This document shows positions 32,316 to 41,879 of a stretch of 50,273 bases of DNA, piece by piece. Every line of letters starts with the position of its first letter. Position 1 is the stretch's first letter. Location: positions 1-50,273 of the forward strand of contig JAFYGB010000039.1 in the NCBI GenBank assembly GCA_017543445.1, written 5' to 3'. The notes under the pieces were generated by a model. It made no database searches, had not been told where the DNA came from, and saw nothing but the letters and a program-made list of their open reading frames with translations. The position numbers were made by a program, and so were the translations under genes. Source of the stretch: Lachnospiraceae bacterium (GTDB lineage: Bacteria > Bacillota > Clostridia > Lachnospirales > Lachnospiraceae).

Positions 32316-34700
32316 ATGAAAAGAAACAATGTAGCTAAAAGACTGTTGGCAGCTGCGCTGTCCGCAGTTATGTCGGTGACGTTGCTTCCGTTTGGGGGAA
32401 ACGGCACACAGGTCGAGGCAGCCGCTACGAAGAAGGTCGCGAGCCTGAATACGGATGCGATCGGTTTTCCGGTAGCACCGCAGGAAGGCGACACCGGTTG
32501 GAAGGGCAGCTATGTCTGGTACGGCAAGTATGACGGCAAGCCGGTCAAATATCGTGTATTGCAACCGTATAGTTTTGATTATGGTTCGAAAGCGATGTTT
32601 CTGGATTGCGATACCATTCTGTTTATGGATAAATATGATGCAGACGGAGAGCCGGCCAATGCTTCCACCACGGCGAACGGATGGGATTACAGTGAACTCA
32701 GAGGAAAACTGAACGGTGCTTATTTTCTCGATGATCTGAACAACTTCACAAGCGCAGAGAAAAACGCGCTGACTCTCAGCAGAAGAGAGAGCCATCCGTT
32801 GGTTCAGGGAGTCAATCCGTACCAGGTCGACTCCTGGACGAAACAGGAATTCGTGAACTATGTCGGATTGCCGCATGAGAGTGTTTTTCTGTTGGATGCA
32901 GAGGAAGTATCCAATACGGCTTATGGTTATCCGAATAGTTTTATCAGACATCCGGCGCGCGTTAAGAAGTATGAAGGTAAAGACGAAGAGTGGGTGCTTC
33001 GTTCGGCCTCCAAGAATACTGATAGCGTAAATACAGGATTGATCGGTTACCTCTTCCCGCACGGTGAACTCGATGCCGGAAGCGTTCGGGCAACCTATGG
33101 CGTCAGCCCTGCATTTAACGTGAACACCAACTTGGTTCTATTTACTTCGGTCGTTAAAGGAACTGCCGGAGCTGTCGGATCCGAGTATAAACTTACAGTG
33201 ATCGATAAGATTATGACGGCGTATGCCGAGAGCAATACAATGCTGTCCGACGGAACGATCAGTTTCAATTATTGCGTAAACGGCGAGCATTTCGGTAACG
33301 CAACACAGTTATCCTATCTGATCCTGGATAAGAGATACACTTCATCCAACCAGAACGGCGCTAAGATCCTGTACTACGGAAAGATGGACACGGGAAGTTC
33401 TGCGAAACTGCCTCAAAGAGGCACCGCTTCCTTCCAATTACCGGCAGACTTAAACTATGACCAGTGGAACAGAACCTATTTCATCTATTTCTTCGCTGAA
33501 GATATTAACGGTGAACATGAGACCGACTATGCATCGGTCCCCTTTGAGATATCTAAGCCCTCGCTCAAAACGACGGCGCCTACGATCACCTCGCAGCCTC
33601 AGGATAAGACTGTAAATGCCGGCTCGACCGCAGCTTTCAGCGTAAGAGCGACTGGCGAAGGTACGATCTCTTATAAGTGGCAGTCCCGCAAGAACGCTGA
33701 CGCGGAGTGGGTAGATTCCGGTCAGAGCGGCGCGAAGACAGCAAACCTTTCCGTAAATGCGATCGCCGGTCTGAATGGCTGGCAGTTCCGTTGCATCGTT
33801 AGAAACGCGAATGGTCAGACATCTGTTTCCAAGACAGTTACATTGACCGTTAATCCGGTCATCACCACACAGCCGAAGAACACGGAAGCGGTTGCCGGAA
33901 CTGTGGCGAAGTTCACCGTAGCAGTAAATGCGAAGGCGCCTGTTTCCTATCAGTGGCAGTCTCGCAGAAATTCATCCTCCAGCTGGTCGAATTCCGGCCA
34001 GAGCGGCGCGCGTACAGCGACCCTTTCGGTCAATGCTCTCGCAGGCCTGAATGGCTGGCAGTTCCGTTGCGTAGTGAAGGATGGATATGGTAATACCCTT
34101 AACTCAAATGCAGCGACTCTTTCGGTCGTTTCCATGAAGATCAAGACACAGCCTTCGAATGCATCTGCAACGGTTGGTTCGGTTGCGAAGTTCACTGTAG
34201 CAGTAGAGGGAAACGGTACACTTAGTTATCAGTGGCAGTCCAGAAAGGATTCTTCCTCTGCATGGACGAATTCCGGTCAGAGCGGCGCACGTTCAGCGAC
34301 TCTTTCGGTCAATGCTGTTAACGGCCTGAGCGGCTGGCAGTTCCGTTGCATCATCAAGGATACTCACGGTAATCAGGTAGTATCCAACGCTGCAACGATC
34401 ACAGTAAGCCTGGGTGCAGCTCCGGCGATCACCACACAGCCTGCGAATAAGACAGTATCTGCGGGCACCGTTGCGAAGTTCACCGTTGCAGCAAGCGGCA
34501 CAGGAACACTTACCTACCAGTGGCAGTCCAGAAAGAACTCTTCCGCAAGTTGGTCGAATTCCGGCCAGAGCGGTGCGAAGACGGCAAACCTTTCGGTCAA
34601 TGCGATCGCAGGTCTGGATGGCTGGCAGTTCCGTTGTATCATTAAGGATACGTTCGGCCGTCAGGTGATCTCCAACACCGTATATATTGGCGTAAACTAA
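32316..34700 (+). CDS. Secreted DUF6273 protein with four Ig-like repeats
   Basis: The 794-residue protein has a signal peptide (residues 1-35, ending TQVEAAA). A DUF6273-type domain (about 45-280) contains YVWYGKYDGKPVKYRVL, the NGAYFLDDLNNFTSAEKNAL segment and GVSPAFNVN near its end. A spacer domain (~290-415) and four Ig-like repeats of ~93 residues follow, each with ITxQPxDxTVxAGxxAxF, YxWQSRKN, NSGQSGA and GLxGWQFRC. The C-terminus lies directly after the last repeat, with no anchor, so it is released or bound non-covalently. DUF6273 function is unknown. The same Ig module occurs in the partial gene at the right edge, and the polysaccharide locus lies between them. Confidence 0.87.
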   Translation: MKRNNVAKRLLAAALSAVMSVTLLPFGGNGTQVEAAATKKVASLNTDAIGFPVAPQEGDTGWKGSYVWYGKYDGKPVKYRVLQPYSFDYGSKAMFLDCDTILFMDKYDADGEPANASTTANGWDYSELRGKLNGAYFLDDLNNFTSAEKNALTLSRRESHPLVQGVNPYQVDSWTKQEFVNYVGLPHESVFLLDAEEVSNTAYGYPNSFIRHPARVKKYEGKDEEWVLRSASKNTDSVNTGLIGYLFPHGELDAGSVRATYGVSPAFNVNTNLVLFTSVVKGTAGAVGSEYKLTVIDKIMTAYAESNTMLSDGTISFNYCVNGEHFGNATQLSYLILDKRYTSSNQNGAKILYYGKMDTGSSAKLPQRGTASFQLPADLNYDQWNRTYFIYFFAEDINGEHETDYASVPFEISKPSLKTTAPTITSQPQDKTVNAGSTAAFSVRATGEGTISYKWQSRKNADAEWVDSGQSGAKTANLSVNAIAGLNGWQFRCIVRNANGQTSVSKTVTLTVNPVITTQPKNTEAVAGTVAKFTVAVNAKAPVSYQWQSRRNSSSSWSNSGQSGARTATLSVNALAGLNGWQFRCVVKDGYGNTLNSNAATLSVVSMKIKTQPSNASATVGSVAKFTVAVEGNGTLSYQWQSRKDSSSAWTNSGQSGARSATLSVNAVNGLSGWQFRCIIKDTHGNQVVSNAATITVSLGAAPAITTQPANKTVSAGTVAKFTVAASGTGTLTYQWQSRKNSSASWSNSGQSGAKTANLSVNAIAGLDGWQFRCIIKDTFGRQVISNTVYIGVN
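33577..34697 (+). repeat. Four tandem Ig-like modules (~276-288 bp each)
   Basis: The conserved TGGCAGT of the YxWQSR motif occurs at 33678, 33954, 34233 and 34521, so spacings are 276, 279 and 288 bp. Blocks such as TGGCAGTTCCGTTGC are identical or nearly identical among copies, suggesting recent duplication or gene conversion. Confidence 0.85.
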
Positions 34701-34738
34701 GTTGATTTTTCAAAATAGAATACGATAAAACCTAGTGG

Positions 34739-34768
34739 GCGGCGGGCATCGATTTCGATGTCCGCCGC
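34739..34768 (+). terminator. Hairpin after the DUF6273-Ig gene
   Basis: A 14-bp stem (GCGGCGGGCATCGA with TCGATGTCCGCCGC, one G-T pair) has a 2-nt spacer as loop. The T tail is poor (TTCGCT), so termination may be partial. Confidence 0.65.
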
Positions 34769-34790
34769 TTCGCTGTGGTCGTCGCTAACC

Positions 34791-34820
34791 TTGACAAACG
34801 GGGGGCCTCTATGGTATATT
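34791..34820 (+). promoter_or_regulatory. Promoter of the polysaccharide operon
   Basis: TTGACA (34791-34796) and TATATT (34815-34820) with an 18-bp spacer lie between the DUF6273 gene hairpin and the first glycosyltransferase gene. Confidence 0.75.
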
Positions 34821-34902
34821 CAATAGCGGTGAAATGGAAGGATTTTACGGGAATCCGGCCTTCGACGGATCTATGAGAAAGAGGAAACAGAGGTTTATCA
34901 GG

Positions 34903-36120
34903 GTGCAACACGTTTTTTTAGTGGGAGCGAAGTCTCTCGGAGCCTACGGGGGCTATGAGACATTTATCAACAAACTGACGGAATACCATCAGAATAACCC
35001 GAATATCAAATACCATGTCGCTTGCAAGGCAAATGGCGACGGAAGTATGGATCCGAATCAAACGGACGGAGTTACGATCATCAATGATCATGAGTTCGAA
35101 TATCATAACGCACATTGTTTTCAGGTGAAGATTCCTGAGAAGCTCGGCGCGGCCCAGGCGCTCTATTATGACGCCGAGTCTTTGCGCATCTGTTGCGAGA
35201 TCATCAAGCGGGAGCAGATCGAGAACCCGATCGTGTACATTATGGCTTGCCGCATCGGCCCGTTGATGAAGCGTTACTATCGTGAGATCCATGAATTGGG
35301 CGGAAGGGTTTTCCTGAACCCGGACGGCCATGAGTTCATGCGCGCGAAATGGCCGAAACCTGTCCGGAAATACTGGAAGGCTTCGGAGAAAATGATGGTC
35401 AAATGGTCGGATCTGGTGATCTGCGACAGCAAGACGATCGAAGAATATATTCATGAATGCTACGACAAAAAGGGAATCGACGGAAGAGACCCCGTGACGA
35501 CGTTTATCGCCTACGGAGCCGAAACCCGGAAGAGTCTGCTGCCGGATGACAGTGAGAAACTTCAGGATTGGTACCGCGAACACGGACTTAAACCCTTATC
35601 CTATTATCTGGTGGTAGGGCGGTTCGTGCCCGAAAACAACTATGAAACGATGATCCGCGAGTTCATGCGCAGCAACAGCGAGCGGGATTTTGCGATCATT
35701 ACCAACGTGAACGATAAGTTCCTGGACGAACTGGAGGAACGCCTCCATTTTAAACAGGATAAGAGGATCAAATTCGTCGGGACCGTGTACGATCCGGAAC
35801 TGCTGATGAAGATCCGTGAGAATGCTTACGCGTATTTTCATGGACATGAGGTGGGCGGCACGAACCCGTCCCTGCTGGAGGCGCTCGGCAGCACGGATCT
35901 GAATCTGCTTCTGAATGTGGGATTTAACAGAGAAGTTGCGGAGAATGCGGCGGTCTACTGGACGAAGAAGGACGGAAACCTGGCGGCCCTGATCGATAAG
36001 GCCGACCGGCTCGACCCCGAGAAGCGTGCCCAATACGGCCGGATGGCGAAAAAACGTATCCGCGATCATTACAGTTGGCAATACATCTGCGACCGATACG
36101 AAGAAGAGTTTCTGAAATGA
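34903..36120 (+). CDS. DUF1972 / GT4-type glycosyltransferase (rhamnosyltransferase-like)
   Basis: This protein of about 405 residues has HVFLVGAKSLGAYGGYETFI at its start, the hallmark of DUF1972 glycosyltransferases (Cps2T/beta-1,4-rhamnosyltransferase type). The C-terminal GT4 fold includes LVVGRFVPENNYETMI and HGHEVGGTNPSLLEAL. It transfers a sugar, often rhamnose, to a lipid-linked saccharide at the inner membrane. The GTG at 34903 was chosen because it reproduces the usual family start and AGAGG lies nine bases upstream; ATG 34873 or 34834 are alternatives, but 34834 would leave almost no leader. It is the first gene of the locus. Confidence 0.85.
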   Translation: MQHVFLVGAKSLGAYGGYETFINKLTEYHQNNPNIKYHVACKANGDGSMDPNQTDGVTIINDHEFEYHNAHCFQVKIPEKLGAAQALYYDAESLRICCEIIKREQIENPIVYIMACRIGPLMKRYYREIHELGGRVFLNPDGHEFMRAKWPKPVRKYWKASEKMMVKWSDLVICDSKTIEEYIHECYDKKGIDGRDPVTTFIAYGAETRKSLLPDDSEKLQDWYREHGLKPLSYYLVVGRFVPENNYETMIREFMRSNSERDFAIITNVNDKFLDELEERLHFKQDKRIKFVGTVYDPELLMKIRENAYAYFHGHEVGGTNPSLLEALGSTDLNLLLNVGFNREVAENAAVYWTKKDGNLAALIDKADRLDPEKRAQYGRMAKKRIRDHYSWQYICDRYEEEFLK

Positions 36121-36135
36121 GGAGAGGGTAAAACC

Positions 36136-37356
36136 GTGAAGATACTGGCTATACATAATTTCCATCGAAAAGGTTCTGCCAGCGGAGACGATCAGGTCTT
36201 TAAGAGCGAGACCGCCTTGCTGGAGGCCCACGGACATTCGGTGGTCCGATACACAGCCTCGAACGACGAGTTCGATAATGCCGGAGCCGTCGGAAAAGCG
36301 CTTTCGACGTTTGGAATGTTATGGTCGTTTAAGCATTATAAAGGCATACGTAAACTCATTAAGCAGGAGAAACCGGACATCGTTCACATTCATACTTTTT
36401 TCCCGCTGTTGTCGCCTTCGATCCTGTACGCCGCAAAACGAAGCGGCGTGCCGGTAGTCGCGACGCTTCATGACACGCGGTTTATCTGCCCATGCGCGAC
36501 ATCCCTTCGCGGAACCCATTTGTGCAACAAGTGCGGAGACGGAAGGTACCTTCGCATGTGTAAGTATGCCTGCTTCAAGGGAAGCCGCGCGCAGAGCTTT
36601 ATCGTGGCAGGCATCTTTAAATACCATCGGATCCGCAAAAGCTTTTATAAGCAGATCGATAAATACATTTGCCTGAATGATAACCAGATCCGCCTCTTGA
36701 AGAAGATCGGGTTTGACGGCAAGAAGATCGTGAAGAAATATAATTTCGTCCCGGACGCGGAAGCCGCGTCGAAGGCGATGAAAAACGACAGTCTTCCGAA
36801 ACGGTACGCGGTATTTTACGGCCGGATCGGTGAGGAAAAGGGCGTCCGCATCCTGATGAAGATCTGGGATCAGCCGCTGATGAAGGATATCCCTTTAGTG
36901 GTCATGGGCGGCGGTCCGCTGGAAGACGAGTTCCGCGCATGGGCCGAACCAAAAGAAAACGTTTATTTCCTCGGTTACACGCAGCATGATACCTGTCTGA
37001 GCATCGTAAAGGGCGGAGAGTTTGTTGTATTTCCCTCCATCTGGTACGAAGGCTGCTCGATGGTGGAGATCGAAGCCGAGAGCTTGGGAAAAGCATTGAT
37101 CGCGACCGACTTGGGCTTCTCTGCCGAAGCCGTGCAGGACGGGGTCAATGGATACAAAGTCCCGCTGAACGATGTGTCCCGGTTTACGGAAACGATCGTA
37201 AAGTTGTGGGCAGATCCGAAGGAATGTCAGGAACTGGGTAAGAATGCCCGGTCGGATTATGAGGAGAAGTATCTTCCAGAGGATAACTATTCCCAGTTGA
37301 TCGGGATCTATGATAGTGTCATAAGGAAAGTCAGAGGGAAGACTGGCATATGTTAA
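36136..37356 (+). CDS. GT4-family glycosyltransferase
   Basis: The 406-residue retaining GT-B enzyme has an N-terminal Rossmann domain starting KILAIHNFHRKGSASGDDQVF and DIVHIHTFFPLLSP, with a cysteine-rich insertion (about residues 116-155; CPCATSLRGTHLCNKCGDGRYLRMCKYAC is spread here). The C-terminal donor site includes GRIGEEKG and SIWYEGCSMVEIEAESLGKALIATD (E-x7-E motif). The GTG start follows GGAGAGGG. It overlaps the next gene by 7 bp. It adds a sugar to the growing repeat unit; donor and acceptor are unknown. Confidence 0.88.
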   Translation: MKILAIHNFHRKGSASGDDQVFKSETALLEAHGHSVVRYTASNDEFDNAGAVGKALSTFGMLWSFKHYKGIRKLIKQEKPDIVHIHTFFPLLSPSILYAAKRSGVPVVATLHDTRFICPCATSLRGTHLCNKCGDGRYLRMCKYACFKGSRAQSFIVAGIFKYHRIRKSFYKQIDKYICLNDNQIRLLKKIGFDGKKIVKKYNFVPDAEAASKAMKNDSLPKRYAVFYGRIGEEKGVRILMKIWDQPLMKDIPLVVMGGGPLEDEFRAWAEPKENVYFLGYTQHDTCLSIVKGGEFVVFPSIWYEGCSMVEIEAESLGKALIATDLGFSAEAVQDGVNGYKVPLNDVSRFTETIVKLWADPKECQELGKNARSDYEEKYLPEDNYSQLIGIYDSVIRKVRGKTGIC

Positions 37357-38426
37357 AAGTTTATGTGATCGGCGACCTGCGGGGAGCCTATCGAAATAAG
37401 TATCTGGTCGATATATTGGGGCAGGATCCGGACATCGCCCTCAGCGGCTCCTATGTGAAGGGTAAGTTCAAAAAGGCGTTATCCGTGTTCCGACTGCTTC
37501 GAAGTGACCGAGTCGTGATCAGCGCCTGCAACCATAATAGTGTGTTTGCAAAGGTCGCGTATCTTGCGAGAAAGAAGATCGTAACGGATTTTTATATCTC
37601 CTTCTTTGATACGGACGTTCTAGACAGAAAGCTGTTCGACAAAAAGTCAAAAGAGGCACGGAAACTGTATAAGATCGACCGAAAGGCATTTGAGAAATCG
37701 TCGCAGGTACTGTTCCTGAACATGGCAGAAGGAACGTACTATACCGGCTTGTTCGGAAAGACTGTTTCACAGGTGAACGGGAAGGCAGTTCCTCTGTGCA
37801 TTCCGGAAAAGAAGCCTGCACTTCTGCCGTATTACAACGGAAAAACCGATTATATCCGGTTCTGCTGGACCGGCACGTATATACCGCTTCAGGGCCTGGA
37901 CAGAGTGCTTAAGGCCGTGAAGATCGCGACGGATCAGGGGCTCAACATGCGGCTTACCGTCTGGGGCGATAAGGAAGAAAAAGCGGCGCCGTTTAAGGAG
38001 ATGGCACAGCAGTTGGAGATCGAGAAGTACATCGATTTTATCAATGTATGGGGAGATCTCGACCGCTGGGAGCAGTACATCTGTGAAAACTGCGATGTGA
38101 CGATGGGCATCTTCGGCCCGTCGAAGAAGGCGAAGGTCGTACTGGCGAATAAAGTCGTTGACGGCGTGGCCTACAGGACCCCGGTCATTACGGGAAAGTC
38201 CGGCGGCGTGGACGAGTTCTTCACGGATGAGATCCTGGTCTGCGATAACGACCCGGCTTCGATCGCAGAGAAGATGATCGAGGCGGCATCGATGAAAAGA
38301 GAAGACGTAGAGGCGCTTATCGAGAAGGCCTACGCGATCTATAGTAAGAATTTCACTCCGGACCGGTTTGCCGAGCGTATCCTGGAGAGCGTAAAGGGAG
38401 TTGGATGTCCAAATGCGAAAGAATGA
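37350..38426 (+). CDS. GT4-like glycosyltransferase, divergent
   Basis: The 358-residue protein has a GT-B type layout: N-terminal Rossmann-like part (KVYVIGDLRG) and a C-terminal donor domain with FCWTGTYIPLQGLDRVL and VWGDKEEK, then GIFGPSKKAKVVLANKVVDG and TPVITGKSGG. The usual E-x7-E motif is not clear, so the catalytic mechanism is uncertain. It overlaps the genes on both sides, which shows tight operon structure. It is likely a sugar transferase acting on the lipid-linked repeat unit. Confidence 0.8.
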   Translation: MLKVYVIGDLRGAYRNKYLVDILGQDPDIALSGSYVKGKFKKALSVFRLLRSDRVVISACNHNSVFAKVAYLARKKIVTDFYISFFDTDVLDRKLFDKKSKEARKLYKIDRKAFEKSSQVLFLNMAEGTYYTGLFGKTVSQVNGKAVPLCIPEKKPALLPYYNGKTDYIRFCWTGTYIPLQGLDRVLKAVKIATDQGLNMRLTVWGDKEEKAAPFKEMAQQLEIEKYIDFINVWGDLDRWEQYICENCDVTMGIFGPSKKAKVVLANKVVDGVAYRTPVITGKSGGVDEFFTDEILVCDNDPASIAEKMIEAASMKREDVEALIEKAYAIYSKNFTPDRFAERILESVKGVGCPNAKE

Positions 38427-39420
38427 TGTTGATATAGTAATAATGTGGGTGGACGGATCGGATCCGGCCTGGATAAGAGAGAAGCTGGGATACCAGATGA
38501 ACTCTGCGGTATCGGATGAACTGGTCGCGGATTCCGCGAAGTGTTTCCGCGATATGGGGACGCTGAAGTATTGGTTCCGTTCCATCGAGAAATTTGCCCC
38601 CTGGGTCCGCAAGATCCACTTCGTTACCTGGGGACATTTGCCGGAATGGCTGGATACGTCCTGCAAGAAGCTGCACATAGTGAACCATAAGGACTTCATG
38701 CCGGAGGGGAGCCTGCCCACGTATAACTCCAGGGCACTGGAGGTGAACCTGCACAGGATCCCGGGCCTCGCCGAGAATTTTGTGTATTTCAACGATGATA
38801 ATTTCCTGATGCGTCCGTCGAAGAAGTCGGATTTCTTTAAGAGAGGGCTCCCCAGAGACTGCGCGATCCTGTCGCCTGTGGTTCCGCAGCGCTTCGGTAC
38901 CGGAGCGATCCAGATCAATGACCTGGAGATCGTCAACGACCACTTCCATGGGACGCAGTGCATAAAGAAGAACTGGAAGAAATGGTACACTCCGAAATAC
39001 GGTAAATATCTGCTCAGAACGCTTATCCTGAAGAAGAATGCAAATATCGTAGGTCTGTACGAACCGCACGGCCCGAATTCGATGAAGAAATCGACGTATG
39101 AGGAAGTGTGGAGTAAAGAAGAAGCAGCCCTGATGGGAACGACCATGTCCCGCTTTAAGAAGAAGGACAATGTCAACCAGTGGCTGATGCGTGACTGGCA
39201 GATCGCCTCGGGTGCATTTTCCCCGAGGAGCCCGAAGTTCGGCAAATTCTACGACCTCAGTTACAGCCTGGACGCTGCCTGCTGGGATATCCTGTCGCAG
39301 AAGCACAGTCTCATCTGCCTGAATGACAGTTCCGATATCGAAGATTTCGAGCAGGTTAAGAAGAGACTCGTGGATTGTTTCGAGAAAATATTGCCGAAAA
39401 AAAGTCAATTTGAAATCTAA
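38413..39420 (+). CDS. Stealth-family hexose-1-phosphate transferase
   Basis: The 335-residue protein has the Stealth conserved regions: CR1 DIVIMWVDGSDPAW, CR2 with LKYWFRSIEKFAPWVRKIHF, VTWGHLPEWL and YFNDDNFL, CR3 near NDHFHGTQCI, and a CR4-like end. Characterised Stealth proteins transfer sugar-1-phosphate to build phosphodiester-linked capsules. This predicts a polymer or decoration with sugar-phosphate links. ATG 38413 was chosen; a TTG at 38401 is possible but directly abuts the ribosome site. It overlaps the previous gene by 14 bp. Confidence 0.9.
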   Translation: MRKNDVDIVIMWVDGSDPAWIREKLGYQMNSAVSDELVADSAKCFRDMGTLKYWFRSIEKFAPWVRKIHFVTWGHLPEWLDTSCKKLHIVNHKDFMPEGSLPTYNSRALEVNLHRIPGLAENFVYFNDDNFLMRPSKKSDFFKRGLPRDCAILSPVVPQRFGTGAIQINDLEIVNDHFHGTQCIKKNWKKWYTPKYGKYLLRTLILKKNANIVGLYEPHGPNSMKKSTYEEVWSKEEAALMGTTMSRFKKKDNVNQWLMRDWQIASGAFSPRSPKFGKFYDLSYSLDAACWDILSQKHSLICLNDSSDIEDFEQVKKRLVDCFEKILPKKSQFEI

Positions 39421-39449
39421 GGCGCAGAGGCTGTACAGGGGCGGTTTCC

Positions 39450-39478
39450 TTGACAAACCCTAAGCCCCATGCTATAAT
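39450..39478 (+). promoter_or_regulatory. Perfect consensus internal promoter in the polysaccharide locus
   Basis: TTGACA (39450-39455) and TATAAT (39473-39478) with a 17-bp spacer; the -10 is also extended (ATGC). It lies 70 bp before the WbsX-like gene, so the second half of the locus can be expressed separately from the first four genes. Confidence 0.85.
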
Positions 39479-39550
39479 CGAGGCGGCGTAAGACCGGGGT
39501 GTCACTTTGTGTTTTGCGATCATCGCCGAAAGAGGATTGGATGGAGAAAA

Positions 39551-40666
39551 ATGAGATCACCAGTCAGAACTATAGCGTTCTATCTCCCGCAATTTCATAG
39601 AATAAAAGAAAACGATGAATGGTGGGGAGAAGGATTCACAGAGTGGACGAATGTAAAGAAGTCGGCCCCACTGTTTTCCGGTCATGATCAGCCGGAGGTT
39701 CCGCTGAATGAGAATTACTATGATCTGACGGACCCCGAAGTACAGAAGTGGCAGGCGGATATCGCTAAGAAATACGGCGTTTACGGTTTTTGCTACTATC
39801 ACTATTGGTTTGACGGAAAGCTTTTGCTGGAAAAACCGATGGAGAACATGTTGGACCGTCCGGATATCGATCTGCCGTTTTGTGTTTGCTGGGCGAATGA
39901 AACCTGGTCCAGAACGTGGAACGGGGCAGAGTCGAACATTCTGATCGCGCAGAATAATAGCGAGAATAAAGAGGGGCGTAAGAAGCACTTTGAGTATCTT
40001 CGACCCTTTTTTTTGGATTCCCGGTATATTAAGGTCGATAACCGCCCGTTATTCATCGTTTATAAGCCGCATCTCTTTGAGAAGATGAAGGAGATGATGG
40101 CGGAGTGGGATGCGTACGCGAAGGAGATCGGGTTTGATGGTATCTGCTGGGTCTATCAGCATCATTCCGCTTACGTTCCCCAGATCGAGGAAACGTTCGA
40201 CTGGGGGATCGAGTTTGAACCATTCTACACGGTAAACCGGATCATGAAAACGAGACAGAGCAGCTTCATTTCCCGCACCGTGTATAAGGTGAAGTCGAAA
40301 TTCAAGGAAGCGATGCGCAGAGTACGCAAACTTCCCAGAAGATATCGCTATGAAGACATCTGGAAGGATATCCTGACCAGAGACGTGGAGAAAAAACACG
40401 CGCTCGGAGCATTTACCGCCTGGGACAATACGCCCCGAATGGGAAGAAATGCATCGGTTTTTGTGGGCGCGAACCCCGAAAAGTTCAAAAAGTACTTTTC
40501 AAAGCAGGTCGCACGGATACGCAAGCATGACTGTCCGCAGTTCGTTTTTATCAATGCTTGGAACGAATGGGGCGAGGGCGCGCATCTGGAGCCGGATCAG
40601 ACATACGGATACGGGTATCTGGAGGGCGTACGAAGCGTCATGAAGAAGGGTTCCCCTGAGGAATAG
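39551..40666 (+). CDS. WbsX-like glycosyltransferase / GH99-like domain protein
   Basis: The 371-residue protein shows the WbsX family signature: AFYLPQFHRIKENDEWWGEGFTEW, YGFCYYHYWFDGKLLLEKP, LPFCVCWANETWSRTW and a C-terminal FINAWNEWGEGAHLEPD. These proteins are common in O-antigen and capsule loci and have a GH99-like TIM barrel; whether they make or cut bonds is not settled. The start at 39551 has a GGAG site just upstream; the longer frame from 39509 is not needed for the family fold. Confidence 0.88.
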   Translation: MRSPVRTIAFYLPQFHRIKENDEWWGEGFTEWTNVKKSAPLFSGHDQPEVPLNENYYDLTDPEVQKWQADIAKKYGVYGFCYYHYWFDGKLLLEKPMENMLDRPDIDLPFCVCWANETWSRTWNGAESNILIAQNNSENKEGRKKHFEYLRPFFLDSRYIKVDNRPLFIVYKPHLFEKMKEMMAEWDAYAKEIGFDGICWVYQHHSAYVPQIEETFDWGIEFEPFYTVNRIMKTRQSSFISRTVYKVKSKFKEAMRRVRKLPRRYRYEDIWKDILTRDVEKKHALGAFTAWDNTPRMGRNASVFVGANPEKFKKYFSKQVARIRKHDCPQFVFINAWNEWGEGAHLEPDQTYGYGYLEGVRSVMKKGSPEE

Positions 40667-40721
40667 TAATTACCCGAAGTGTTCGACCTAGAATAATGGG
40701 AGAGGAAAGAGAAGAAAGATT

Positions 40722-41876
40722 ATGCGGATCGGTTTGTTCGGTTTCACGTTTGCTCATGAGAATATGGGGTGTCAGGCCCTGACCTGTTCGTTTTTGGAAT
40801 TAGTCCGGCAGGTATATGATGGTGATCTGGAAGTAGTGAGTTTTCATAACGAATCTTCGTTGGGATCCATCCCGGAACTGTTTCCGGATATCAAGTTTGA
40901 AAAGTGCCGCGTCAAATTAAAAGATCCGAAACTGGCGTTTTTAAAAGAAGTGAAGAAGTGCGACATTGTTTTTGATGTTACTTACGGAGACGGCTTCTCG
41001 GACATCTACTTCACGAAGAGCACCTACAAAAACACCATTACCAAAATCCTGTGTGAAAAGACGAAGGTTCCGTTTGTACTGATGCCTCAGACGTATGGAC
41101 CTTTCAAACATAAAATGTTGGAAAAACTGGCCGGAAGAGCGATCCGTAAGGCCACAGTGGCATACGCCAGAGATGAGATCTCTGCCCGATATGCCGAGAA
41201 ACTGTCCCGCAGAAGCGTTAAGCCCGTTACGGATATGGCATTTTTCCTGCCGTACGATAAGTCGCTTCCGCATTTTGATAAGAGCATCGGCCTGAATGTT
41301 TCGGGTCTGCTTTGGAAGGGCGGGCTGTACCAGGAAAGCGATCAGTTCGGAATGAAGACGGACTATCACACATATTGCAAGGAGCTCATCCGTCACTGCC
41401 AGAAACTGGGATACGAAGTTCACCTGATACCGCATGTAACCCAGTCCGGAAATGAAGGACGCGTTATCCCGGATCCGGATTATCCGGCGTGTGAAGCCTT
41501 GCATGAGGAGTTCCCGACCACGGTCCTGGCACCGAATTTCGCCACTCCTTACGAGGCGAAAAACTATATATCCAGACTGGATCTTTTCGTAGGTTCCCGG
41601 ATGCATGCCACGATCGGAGCATTTTCCTCCGGCGTGGTCACCATTCCTTTTGCCTACAGTAGAAAGTTCAAAGGACTTTTCACGAATTTCGGATATCCGT
41701 ATTTCGTGGATGGAACGAAAACGGACACGGAAGAAAGCCTTCGCCGGACGTTTCGCCTGATCGATCGTAAGGATAAACTGAAGGAAACGCAGCAGAAAGC
41801 CTTGATTCGGATCTCTGAGATGAAGGAGGAATTCCTTTCGGAGATCGCAACCTATTTAACTAAAGCGAGTAACTAA
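40722..41876 (+). CDS. Polysaccharide pyruvyl transferase family protein
   Basis: The 384-residue GT-B-like protein has the PF04230-type layout: an N-terminal GLFGFTFAHENMGCQALTCSFLELV segment, DVTYGDGFSD, VLMPQTYGPF, YARDEISARYA, and a C-terminal DLFVGSRMHATIGAFSSGV. Members add ketal-linked pyruvate to sugars using phosphoenolpyruvate, giving negative charge. It pairs with the FrhB-type protein later in the locus; the two families are often found together. A GGAGAGGAAAGAG site lies upstream. Confidence 0.9.
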   Translation: MRIGLFGFTFAHENMGCQALTCSFLELVRQVYDGDLEVVSFHNESSLGSIPELFPDIKFEKCRVKLKDPKLAFLKEVKKCDIVFDVTYGDGFSDIYFTKSTYKNTITKILCEKTKVPFVLMPQTYGPFKHKMLEKLAGRAIRKATVAYARDEISARYAEKLSRRSVKPVTDMAFFLPYDKSLPHFDKSIGLNVSGLLWKGGLYQESDQFGMKTDYHTYCKELIRHCQKLGYEVHLIPHVTQSGNEGRVIPDPDYPACEALHEEFPTTVLAPNFATPYEAKNYISRLDLFVGSRMHATIGAFSSGVVTIPFAYSRKFKGLFTNFGYPYFVDGTKTDTEESLRRTFRLIDRKDKLKETQQKALIRISEMKEEFLSEIATYLTKASN

Positions 41877-41879
41877 ACC

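Noticed and set aside
33577-34697. CRISPR-like regular repeats
   Set aside because: The spacing is ~280 bp, the repeats are in frame and encode Ig-like domains, so they are protein modules and not CRISPR.
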